From positions 1-64,000 of the forward strand of contig JAFLTA010000009.1 in NCBI GenBank assembly GCA_022510685.1: a DNA stretch of 64,000 nt, given 5' to 3'. This DNA is from Lachnospiraceae bacterium. Its GTDB lineage: Bacteria > Bacillota > Clostridia > Lachnospirales > Lachnospiraceae. Each line of letters opens with the position of its first letter. The first letter of the stretch is position 1. The notes beneath the pieces were generated by a model. The model was not told the DNA's origin, did no database searches, and saw only the letters and a list, made by a program, of their open reading frames with translations. A program made the position numbers and the translations under genes. Positions 1 to 8,357 of this stretch are shown here, one piece after another.

Positions 1-7
1 GCAAGGC

Positions 8-48
8 AGATTTTCGACGGTGTAGCGGTGGCTACAGCTAGAAAATCT
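8..48. repeat. stem-loop upstream of the Rpn-family gene
   Basis: AGATTTTC (8-15) pairs with GAAAATCT (41-48); inner TGTAGC (21-26) pairs with GCTACA (31-36). Confidence 0.5.
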
Positions 49-145
49 AACACAGTAGATAAAAATATAGACAAACTTAACTGCAAGAAACTTAGTTTAC
101 GATGTACTAGCGTTAGTCTATGATAAAATCTAGAGTATTGCGTCA

Positions 146-174
146 TTGACATATTTCTATTCAAGTGATATAAT
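146..174 (+). promoter_or_regulatory. sigma-70/SigA-type promoter for the Rpn-family gene
   Basis: TTGACA (146-151), 17-nt spacer, TATAAT (169-174); both hexamers match consensus exactly. Confidence 0.8.
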
Positions 175-201
175 CAATTGATAAGTGGGAGAAAACAAAT
201 A

Positions 202-981
202 ATGAGCATTTCTTATGAAGAACAGGAGAAACAGATTCAACAATTTCGTCCAATAGACGATGCATTTTTTCGGGTGCTGGCGGACGATGTGAAATTTTGT
301 CAGGAAATACTCCGTGTTATTTTGCAGGATAATGAGTTGACAGTGCAGTCTGTAACTACACAGAAAGATGTAAAAAACTTAGCAGGTCGTTCCGTGCGTT
401 TGGATGCATTATGTACACTAGGGAATGATGCGAAATGTAATGTAGAAGTACAGCGTTCTGATAATGATGACCACTTGAAACGAATCCGCTACAACTCTTC
501 TTGTATCACTGCCAGCGAAACAGAACCGGGAGAAAAGTTTGAAAATGTACCTACTGTAACCGTAGTGTATATTTCGGAATTTGACTTCTTGAACGAAGGT
601 AGGACAATTTATCATATCGACCATGTAATAAGAGAAACCGGAACCGTGGTTGATAATGGCTTATATACCGTTTGTGTGAATACTAAGATTAATGACGGGT
701 CAGACATTGCAGAGTTAATGCAATGTTTTACCCAAACGGAAGTTGACAACAAAAAATTTCCAGTATTTTCTAATAGAATGTATTATTTAAAACATTCGAA
801 AGGAGGGTCAAAAATCATGTGTAGAGTGATGGAAGAATATATACAGGACATTATGAACGAAAAAATCAAAAATGCTTTGAACAAGGGCTTTACTCCGGAA
901 TTGATTGTTGATTGTTTAGATGTGCCCTTGGAGCAAGTTCTTAAAATACAGGAAAAAAATCTTATTAAAAAAACAATATAG
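202..981 (+). CDS. Rpn family recombination-promoting nuclease / PD-(D/E)XK nuclease family transposase
   Basis: ORF 178..981. N-terminal DDAFFRVLADD and RLDALCTLGNDAKCNVEVQRS (D...ExQ) motifs typical of Rpn proteins. ATG at 202 preferred because the TTG at 178 lies at the predicted transcription start. Confidence 0.8.
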   Translation: MSISYEEQEKQIQQFRPIDDAFFRVLADDVKFCQEILRVILQDNELTVQSVTTQKDVKNLAGRSVRLDALCTLGNDAKCNVEVQRSDNDDHLKRIRYNSSCITASETEPGEKFENVPTVTVVYISEFDFLNEGRTIYHIDHVIRETGTVVDNGLYTVCVNTKINDGSDIAELMQCFTQTEVDNKKFPVFSNRMYYLKHSKGGSKIMCRVMEEYIQDIMNEKIKNALNKGFTPELIVDCLDVPLEQVLKIQEKNLIKKTI

Positions 982-998
982 CCGGCATAAAACATTAC

Positions 999-1028
999 AA
1001 AAGAGGACTTGTATTCAAGTCCCCTTTT
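999..1028 (+). terminator. probable terminator after the Rpn gene
   Basis: AAAAGAGGACTTG TATT CAAGTCCCCTTTT inverted repeat with one mismatch, just after the stop codon. Confidence 0.55.
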
Positions 1029-1088
1029 ACGTTAATTAAATTCATTACATCTGCCAATATTTTTTCATGTATGTGATGGGATATTATA

Positions 1089-2288
1089 TCACTGCACAGT
1101 CCGTCTGGAAAAATACCTCTCATACATTAAATGCTCGAAGTCGATAGTCCAGCCATCGTCACTCATAATGATAAAGCTTGGAATTCCATTCTCTGCCTTT
1201 CTGAAAAATTCTAAAAAGTCCTCCTCATCGATAACACCATTCAAGTAGTCTTCCCAGAAATTTTTATGTGCGGCAAATCGCAGATTCTGATCGTTTCCTG
1301 CGCTGTCCTGAGCATCAAATTTACCGATAAATTGCAGTATCTTCTCATAATCATCCGGATGTTCGTACGGCATTTCCCATACCGGCTCCTTTTCTCCGAA
1401 GCGTTTACAAACGATTCCCTCCTCCGTATAAAAAATCTGGTAGGTAATCTCTTGTGCGCCTTCATCATCCGGATATGTACATTCGCTGGATTCTGCCGCT
1501 AATAACAGACCTGTATCAATAGAGGATTTTACTGCTGTATCTTCCAGAGATTGTACAGGAATATCATCTGTCACACTTCTATCGACTTCCAATGCTTTTT
1601 TTGCCTCTTCTTCTGAAGCCATCTTCATTGCTTCAATGGCAAGGTCTATCTGCTCCAAAAAATCTTCCCACTCCTCCTCAGTGAAGGACAATAATCCGAT
1701 GGGGAATGTGGGTGCAACTGGCATTCCTTCTTTCAGATAAGTGTTATTGATAATTTCACTCAGCATTTCCCGCCGTTCTTTTGTCGACATCGTAGAAGTG
1801 CCTGTAAACACTTTGTCTGTGTCCTCGCCGTCAGAACCGGATGGCGTGTCAGCATTTTTTGCCAATGCATTTGTCTTCGATGTTCCATTAGAGCTACCGG
1901 AATTAACAACATCGCCACTTTCATTAACGATAGTCGACGGATGATAGCGTAGTTCCCCGTACATTCGTCCAAACCTGGGGGCTCCGTTAATTTGATATTT
2001 AGAACAGCCATCATCTACCAGCACACCTTGAATCTCAAATAAGTCTGTGTCCGTTTCATGAAAGATACGTCCCTCCCAGCCTTTTGTAGAGAAGAGATTA
2101 ATCATATTCTCCAAATCGATTTTTGCTGCTCTGTCATACTGGGATATCTGTGCCTGTTCCTCTTCGCTTAATTCTTCTCCATTGAAAAACTTTGCAAAAA
2201 GGTCATCCTCTCCATTTTTTGTTGATAACTTTCCCGTCTGGGCATTGTACCAATAGGTAAATGAAGAACCTAAACCTTGAATTGCCAT
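1089..2288 (-). CDS. hypothetical protein, no family recognised
   Basis: Long ORF (1089..2336); start moved to MAIQGLGSS at 2288, preceded by AAAGGAGG on the minus strand. Confidence 0.7.
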   Translation of the reverse strand: MAIQGLGSSFTYWYNAQTGKLSTKNGEDDLFAKFFNGEELSEEEQAQISQYDRAAKIDLENMINLFSTKGWEGRIFHETDTDLFEIQGVLVDDGCSKYQINGAPRFGRMYGELRYHPSTIVNESGDVVNSGSSNGTSKTNALAKNADTPSGSDGEDTDKVFTGTSTMSTKERREMLSEIINNTYLKEGMPVAPTFPIGLLSFTEEEWEDFLEQIDLAIEAMKMASEEEAKKALEVDRSVTDDIPVQSLEDTAVKSSIDTGLLLAAESSECTYPDDEGAQEITYQIFYTEEGIVCKRFGEKEPVWEMPYEHPDDYEKILQFIGKFDAQDSAGNDQNLRFAAHKNFWEDYLNGVIDEEDFLEFFRKAENGIPSFIIMSDDGWTIDFEHLMYERYFSRRTVQ

Positions 2289-2585
2289 ATGGTCAAACCT
2301 CCTTTTACAGTAAATCTTTGCATGAATGACACCCATGCATTTTTACTATACAGGAAACGATTAGTTTCCCATTCCCTTCTGTGCTACAGTCCTTCCGGCA
2401 ATCGGGACTGCCCTGCTCTCCATATGGTCCAAGCAGATTTCACAGAAATAGATTCTTCCTGCCTCCTTTCTTCTGTATTTGGGAGTATCCTAATTAAAGA
2501 AAAAAACGGATGACAAATAATAATTTGCCATCCGTAGCGTGTTACTCTCCCATGTGAATTATATCGGTAATTTCTACTATTTTCT

Positions 2586-3380
2586 TTAATCCCACCAGAA
2601 ATACCAAATCTTTGAGCCCGGAATCCCTGCCGCCACTTCAGAAATAGTTCCGGAGCCTGTACACTGGTCTACCCTGTCTGCGCAAAATGCATAATGCTCC
2701 TTTGCAATATCCATCTTCCCGGATGCATCAATATTGTCCGGCACATAAAACTCCAAAACATCATGGGTAAACAAAGCAGGAAGCGCACCATAGGCTTCAT
2801 ACCAGTATTTACATACTGCAATCATATCCTCAGGAGCCGGACAGTCATTCCAGCCTCCCATCGGAATCCATGCAATGATTTCCCAAGGATTTTCAACTGG
2901 TATCTTTAGCAGCAGGCAGTCATATTCTAATTTACCTTTCATATTCTCATCATAACCTAAATATCCGGTAAAATGAGAGATAACCTCCCCTTCGTGCTCC
3001 TGCCCTTCCCCAATGAGTTCTTTCAGCTCCTCCTCCGTGTAATCCTCAGAAGTTTCTGTATACTCATCATATCGCTCATTTAAGATTTTCTTACCATCGC
3101 CACAACCGGAAATCAGTTCTTCCCGCACAAGATTATCCTCTTCAATAATTTCAAGCCATTCATCCACATACTCATCGCAGACAAGAATAGCAGGAATATA
3201 TCCTTTGCCCTTACAATCTGAAATCAGTTTCATATATTCTTTTTCCAGACTTTCTGCATCACTGCCTTTTGCATACACTGTATATTCGCAGTCAAACCTC
3301 GCTGCTATGGACTTTGTCAACTCATTTACAGATACGTCCTCTGCATTCGCTTCTTTGTTCTTCTTTCCAAATCCGAACAT
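2586..3380 (-). CDS. DUF4253 domain-containing protein
   Basis: C-terminal region with W-rich ending KIWYFWWD and LLLKIPVENPWEIIAWIPMGGWNDCP, resembling the DUF4253 family. Confidence 0.6.
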   Translation of the reverse strand: MFGFGKKNKEANAEDVSVNELTKSIAARFDCEYTVYAKGSDAESLEKEYMKLISDCKGKGYIPAILVCDEYVDEWLEIIEEDNLVREELISGCGDGKKILNERYDEYTETSEDYTEEELKELIGEGQEHEGEVISHFTGYLGYDENMKGKLEYDCLLLKIPVENPWEIIAWIPMGGWNDCPAPEDMIAVCKYWYEAYGALPALFTHDVLEFYVPDNIDASGKMDIAKEHYAFCADRVDQCTGSGTISEVAAGIPGSKIWYFWWD

Positions 3381-3403
3381 AGTCTCTCCTCCTGCTCAAA
3401 ATA

Positions 3404-6373
3404 TCACTCTTTTTTGTCAGCTTTCTTTTTGAGCTTTTGTTCTGCTTTTTTTCGATTGTAAGCATCAATTCGCACTGTCACTCTTTTGTCTATCGGAAAA
3501 TGCGGTTCCTGGAAAAATGTCGTCTTCATGATAACATCATCCCTGTACTCGGTTGCCTCTATTTCCATAAGCTTATCATAAACGACATCTGCCGCTTTTT
3601 CAATACTTTTATCGTTTACATCGGCTGTCATTCCCAGCAAAACAACCGTACAGAAATCTATGGTATCCATCACTGCTACAGCCTTAAATGCATCATTTGA
3701 TATTTTTTTCGGTACATGGTATTTCTTAAAATATTTTGACACCGAATCATAAAAATCAGGACGTCCTAAAAGTTCATATATACTATTATAGCGTTTTGCC
3801 ATCATGATAAAGGCATCAGGTCGCGTGTCTAAGTTGCGTACACTCTCCGGTATTCTTGACTCCAATACCAGCGACAGCAAAGTGTCGGATTCTAATTTCA
3901 GAATTTCCTCCGGGAATTGTAACGCTGCAAGTCTCTCTTCGGCGGTATTCAGATATCTGAAATCTTTGTCATATCTTGAAAATGGAAAATGATAGCTTCC
4001 GTCATCTCCTTTCCACTGGGATACGTCCCGTATCAATTCCGGATACTGTTCTATCACCTGCGGAAACTCCAGTTCGTTTTCATCCGGCAAATAGATATTG
4101 ACAGATGTCTCCTGTTCCACATGGTCCGCCTGTGGCTCGATATACTCCACCTTGAGATTCAACTGCTTGGCATAAACTTCGGCAGTGCTCCCCTTATAAC
4201 ACCGGATAGTGAGTCTCGTATTGGGCACGACCTTCAGCGTTTCGTCTTCAACCACTTCTTTGTCAAATACTGCCTCATTCTCTACATCCTCAGGAAATTC
4301 CATATTCGGATTTAAGACAGTGACCGTCTCCAATTTACAACCACCAAAGCATCTCCCGCCTACTTTTTCCACAGAGCTTGGAATTGTAACTTCCTTCAAT
4401 GGTTCACACCAAAAAAATGCATTGCGCCCTATTTCCTTCAATCCCTCCTGCATAGTAATCTCTGAAAGCGGGCTATGCATAAATGCACACTCTCCGATTT
4501 TTTCCAGATTGCTTCCTTCTTCCATCTCCAATCTTTCCAGCGAAGAAGCCAGAAAAGCAGAGTTACCGATTTCTACAATCGTATTCGGTATGGTGACTGT
4601 TTTGGTCATTGAAATATTATTGCTAAACGTTGACTCAAGCGCTGTTGCCTCCTTAGGTAAAAGGACTTCTGCCTGTGTATAGTACGACAAACTCTCTGAA
4701 TGTTGAACCAACAATTTCCCGGACTGCGTCATGACAAAATACGGTTCTCCATACACCTGTCTGATATCTTTTGGTGTATACTCAGAGTCCTCAGGGTCAT
4801 ATCCATAGGAAGTAAGTTCTTTAATCATTTTCTGTTCTTCCGGTTTAGAATCCAGTTTCTGCCATAGCACATCTTCTCTCGAGTTATATTCTTTTACACG
4901 AAATCCGTTTTCCTGAAAGTAATCCCATACGTAACTGTCCTTTGCACAATATACCACCATATCCTTCGGACAGCCCTCAAACGCATTGTCATCAATTTCA
5001 TCAATATTAACCAGCTCATCTATAATTAATGTCCTTAAATTGGTACAGTTTGAAAAAGCATTTTCTTGAATACTGTAGGTTTCATCTAAATTATAATAGG
5101 AAAAGTACATTTTATGAAGCAGATGCCCGCGCACAAAATCCACCACATTTCCCTTATCATCCACTACCATCGCAGGAAACCCTTCCGTTTCCGTGATAGC
5201 CCAGTGAATATCTACATCAGAGACATCATTACTGTTAAGGGAATCCGGAAAAGTGGATAACAGTGTGACTGCCATTCCAATCACGACAAAAACAGCGGCA
5301 CTAAGCCATCTCGTCCCCTTCTGTGCAATACGCTCTATCCTTTTCTCTACACTACGTTTACTTCCGGACATTTGCGTGGAAAGGTTCATATAACCGCTGC
5401 TCCATGCCTGCTTTTTTATAACCGAAAGTAATGTCTCTCCGTAACCCATACGATGATATTCTCCCAGCAGGGCAATCACACGCTCGTCACAGGCAAGCTC
5501 CGCATCATTTTCCGATAAGCGGGCACAAAGCCATACCAACGGATGATACCAATACATGACCAGACATAAATTTCTTATGACAGACCAAAACACATCTCCC
5601 TGTTTGAAATGACAGATTTCATGAGCCAGACAATATTGCAGTGATTTTTTATCCTGCATCATTTCCGGTGCAATATAAATATTTCTGCCAAAAAGAAATG
5701 GCGAAGCTGCCTGTTCCAGTAGATATACCTTTCCCGGAATATGTTTAACGGGAAGTCCTCCCTCATACGAAACCCGGACCTTTCTCAACGAAAGATAAAA
5801 AATGAGATTGCGGAGTAAAATCACTAAAATCATGACACAGACACCGCTACCATAAACCACCATAAGAATCTTTGTGATACCGGATTGTTTCTCTACACCA
5901 GTAGTATCCTCTGCCCCGACAGCATTCTTTTTCTCTGAAATACCGGCAATATCTGCCTGCTCCATAGATTGCTTTCCATCGTCAGACAGGGTTTCTGCCA
6001 GTCCGTCCTCCACTGCGATTTCACTGTTTACCGGAGTTTTGCTGTCTGATGCAATCCCATTGTCTTCAGATAGTTTAATATCCGTTGCTGTACCGTTGTC
6101 TGTTAGACTGTCGCCTTCTATTGCATCCGTATGAACAAAATCCTGTGCCATCTGTGTAAATGTTCCCACAGATTCTCTAATCAAAGGTAAGATGGAAATA
6201 CTGCTATCCGGCATGGGAACCCATGCAAACAGAAGGCGTACTGCCACAATCAGCCAAAGTGCATACTGAAATCTGGCAGAAATTCTTCCGTCAACAATGC
6301 GCCGCAATCCCAAAAACATAAGCAATAAAAATGTTGTTAATGCAACTGTCTCCCACATAATAAATCCCCCCAA
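3404..6373 (-). CDS. BlaR1-like M56 family metallopeptidase with BspA-type leucine-rich repeat ectodomain
   Basis: N-terminal TM segments, HEICH zinc motif (LAHEICHFKQGD) and ENDAELACDERV typical of M56; repeats such as IPNTIVEIGNSAFLASSLERLEMEEG and IGRNAFFWCEPLKEVTIPSSVEKVGGRCF are LRR_5/BspA-like. Confidence 0.8.
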   Translation of the reverse strand: MGGFIMWETVALTTFLLLMFLGLRRIVDGRISARFQYALWLIVAVRLLFAWVPMPDSSISILPLIRESVGTFTQMAQDFVHTDAIEGDSLTDNGTATDIKLSEDNGIASDSKTPVNSEIAVEDGLAETLSDDGKQSMEQADIAGISEKKNAVGAEDTTGVEKQSGITKILMVVYGSGVCVMILVILLRNLIFYLSLRKVRVSYEGGLPVKHIPGKVYLLEQAASPFLFGRNIYIAPEMMQDKKSLQYCLAHEICHFKQGDVFWSVIRNLCLVMYWYHPLVWLCARLSENDAELACDERVIALLGEYHRMGYGETLLSVIKKQAWSSGYMNLSTQMSGSKRSVEKRIERIAQKGTRWLSAAVFVVIGMAVTLLSTFPDSLNSNDVSDVDIHWAITETEGFPAMVVDDKGNVVDFVRGHLLHKMYFSYYNLDETYSIQENAFSNCTNLRTLIIDELVNIDEIDDNAFEGCPKDMVVYCAKDSYVWDYFQENGFRVKEYNSREDVLWQKLDSKPEEQKMIKELTSYGYDPEDSEYTPKDIRQVYGEPYFVMTQSGKLLVQHSESLSYYTQAEVLLPKEATALESTFSNNISMTKTVTIPNTIVEIGNSAFLASSLERLEMEEGSNLEKIGECAFMHSPLSEITMQEGLKEIGRNAFFWCEPLKEVTIPSSVEKVGGRCFGGCKLETVTVLNPNMEFPEDVENEAVFDKEVVEDETLKVVPNTRLTIRCYKGSTAEVYAKQLNLKVEYIEPQADHVEQETSVNIYLPDENELEFPQVIEQYPELIRDVSQWKGDDGSYHFPFSRYDKDFRYLNTAEERLAALQFPEEILKLESDTLLSLVLESRIPESVRNLDTRPDAFIMMAKRYNSIYELLGRPDFYDSVSKYFKKYHVPKKISNDAFKAVAVMDTIDFCTVVLLGMTADVNDKSIEKAADVVYDKLMEIEATEYRDDVIMKTTFFQEPHFPIDKRVTVRIDAYNRKKAEQKLKKKADKKE

Positions 6374-6379
6374 TCCACA

Positions 6380-6760
6380 TTATCTGTTAGTCTTTGTCTT
6401 TGCCCTCTCCAATATGGCACTCAATTCCTCCAACTCCTCAGCAGAAAAACTTTGCCGCTCTACCATTGTATGTAGCATCAAGCCGAATTTCCCGTGATAT
6501 ACTTTTTTTAAAAAATCCTCCGTCTCCTGCCGCTCGGCATCTGCTTCTGAAATCAACGGATAGAACTGTTTCGTCCGTCCGTCCGTCTCATGTCTGACAG
6601 CCCCCTTCTCCTCAATGCGTTTCAAATAGGAAATAATGGTGTGTTTCGTCCATCCGGTCTGCTTTTCCATAGCTTTTGTCATTTGCGTAATCGTTTGTGG
6701 TGCATCCTTCCACAATAACTGCATCAGTTTCCATTCTCCATCCGATAATTTCATGTGCAT
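6380..6760 (-). CDS. BlaI/MecI/CopY family transcriptional regulator
   Basis: Winged-helix repressor sequence LSDGEWKLMQLLWKDAPQTITQMTKAMEKQTGWTKHTIISYLKRIEEKGAV; adjacent to the BlaR1-like gene. Confidence 0.9.
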   Translation of the reverse strand: MHMKLSDGEWKLMQLLWKDAPQTITQMTKAMEKQTGWTKHTIISYLKRIEEKGAVRHETDGRTKQFYPLISEADAERQETEDFLKKVYHGKFGLMLHTMVERQSFSAEELEELSAILERAKTKTNR

Positions 6761-6856
6761 TCCTCCCCACTGCGTATTATAATTGTCATATACCCTAAAT
6801 TTGCCACTATAAATATATGAAGAAAAAAGGTTGACGCCTGCTTACCTAATGCCAAT

Positions 6857-6885
6857 AGTATAGCATTTTGGTAAACGTGTGTCAA
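6857..6885 (-). promoter_or_regulatory. blaI-blaR1 promoter embedded in a nested dyad (candidate BlaI operator)
   Basis: Minus strand TTGACA (6880-6885), 17-nt spacer, TATACT (6857-6862); flanked by GGTTGAC/GTCAACC and TTACC/GGTAA inverted repeats. Confidence 0.7.
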
Positions 6886-6930
6886 CCACAATTACATTGT
6901 TTTTACCATGTGCCATTTCATACACTAGTA

Positions 6931-6962
6931 TAACGAATATTAAGTTGTTGATATATTCGTTA
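6931..6962. repeat. 10-bp perfect inverted repeat
   Basis: TAACGAATAT (6931-6940), 12-nt loop, ATATTCGTTA (6953-6962). Confidence 0.55.
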
Positions 6963-6979
6963 CACCAGGCAATGTGTCA

Positions 6980-8317
6980 TTACTTTTCTTCCCAAATTTT
7001 TCCGGTTACAATATCGTAGTAAAAATGAAACTCTCCCTCATCGTCCTCCCAACTAAAACCAACCTGCCCATTATCATCTATGTAGTCTATTACCGAAGAA
7101 GTATCTACCGTATTTTTGATATCCGTTTTATAGTAGGAATCGTGATTGTTTTCACAATCGTCGAACATCCCATTGTTAGGTTCTATATGATTTAGCATAA
7201 ACTCAGCCAGTGTATTGTCCAGTTTCCATTCACCGAAATCGTTAACGTCTGTTGAAAGCAAAACATATCTCGTATGTCCGTTTTTTACAGTTTCTCCTTT
7301 ATGCGGACCTTCCACCCACTTCTCATTAGAAGTCCATTCTATAGATACATCAACATAAAATCTTCCATTTACTACGGAAATATCCTCCATATATATACTA
7401 ATACCTAACGCTTTTTTATCAGTCAGATTCATTTTTTTGATTATTTTATCGAATGTTTCTTTTTTTAAGAGACATGTCACTTTATCTCCATCAAATTTAT
7501 AGATGTTTTCATTATCCGGTACGAAATAAAGCATTCCGTCATATTCTGATAATGAGATGATTTCTTCCACCTCATTATCAGAATATATTTTCTTGTATTC
7601 CATACTATCGAGAGAAACAGAATATATTCCATCAAAATCAAAATCTCTATACAAAAAGAAATGATTCCCCGCAACTAATGGCAGGTCACTGTGGTTGTAT
7701 ACAATCTCACATCCTGTAATCTCCGGCTTAAATACAAGTGTATTTTTCCGGGTAGTTAAATCATACCGATAGCCGTAATATTTGGATGTCTCAAGATCGT
7801 ATCCAACATAGAAAACATAGGAGTCTGTTATCATTAAATCTGCAATTGGATATGTATCTTCTATTAAGATTTCCGTCTTGTCTGTATCAAATATCGGTTG
7901 CGTTTTATGTTTAACCGGGATACGACATAACGTATCTCCGGATTTTTCCGGGAAGGAATAATACATCCAATCATTCGTCAGCCACCAGACCTTAAAATCC
8001 TCCTCCTTCATTTTTATCTGCTGCTTTCCCGTTCCATCCAGATTTTCCTGATACCATTCACTATCATCTGTATCTGTTATACTTTCATAAATGTAAATAT
8101 AATCATTTTGCAGTGGGTCTGTTTTCGCAGTAGTCTCACTGTTTTTAAATACGGCTGATACCGCAGAACCATTTGCCACGTCCACTGTCTTTTCCGATGT
8201 TTTATTATTCTCCGTAGACCGTACACCACAACTGCACAAAATCATAAGTAACAGTATTGGTAATAGGAATAACGCATTACGTTTCATGATGATTTCCCCT
8301 CTCTTTTCATTTAACAA
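6980..8317 (-). CDS. lipoprotein with DUF5050-like/beta-propeller-type repeats
   Basis: Lipobox LLLMILCSCG; SETTAKTDPLQNDYIYIYE segment shared with the neighbouring paralogue. MKRNALFL at 8287 is a likely alternative start. Confidence 0.65.
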   Translation of the reverse strand: MLNEKRGEIIMKRNALFLLPILLLMILCSCGVRSTENNKTSEKTVDVANGSAVSAVFKNSETTAKTDPLQNDYIYIYESITDTDDSEWYQENLDGTGKQQIKMKEEDFKVWWLTNDWMYYSFPEKSGDTLCRIPVKHKTQPIFDTDKTEILIEDTYPIADLMITDSYVFYVGYDLETSKYYGYRYDLTTRKNTLVFKPEITGCEIVYNHSDLPLVAGNHFFLYRDFDFDGIYSVSLDSMEYKKIYSDNEVEEIISLSEYDGMLYFVPDNENIYKFDGDKVTCLLKKETFDKIIKKMNLTDKKALGISIYMEDISVVNGRFYVDVSIEWTSNEKWVEGPHKGETVKNGHTRYVLLSTDVNDFGEWKLDNTLAEFMLNHIEPNNGMFDDCENNHDSYYKTDIKNTVDTSSVIDYIDDNGQVGFSWEDDEGEFHFYYDIVTGKIWEEK

Positions 8318-8357
8318 TACACATTTTTCTGTTTTCCGTCAAAGTATACATTCGCTA

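Noticed and set aside
178-204. TTG start at 178 for the Rpn gene as given by the ORF track
   Set aside because: It lies within a few bases of the predicted transcription start; ATG at 202 with GGGAG upstream is more plausible.
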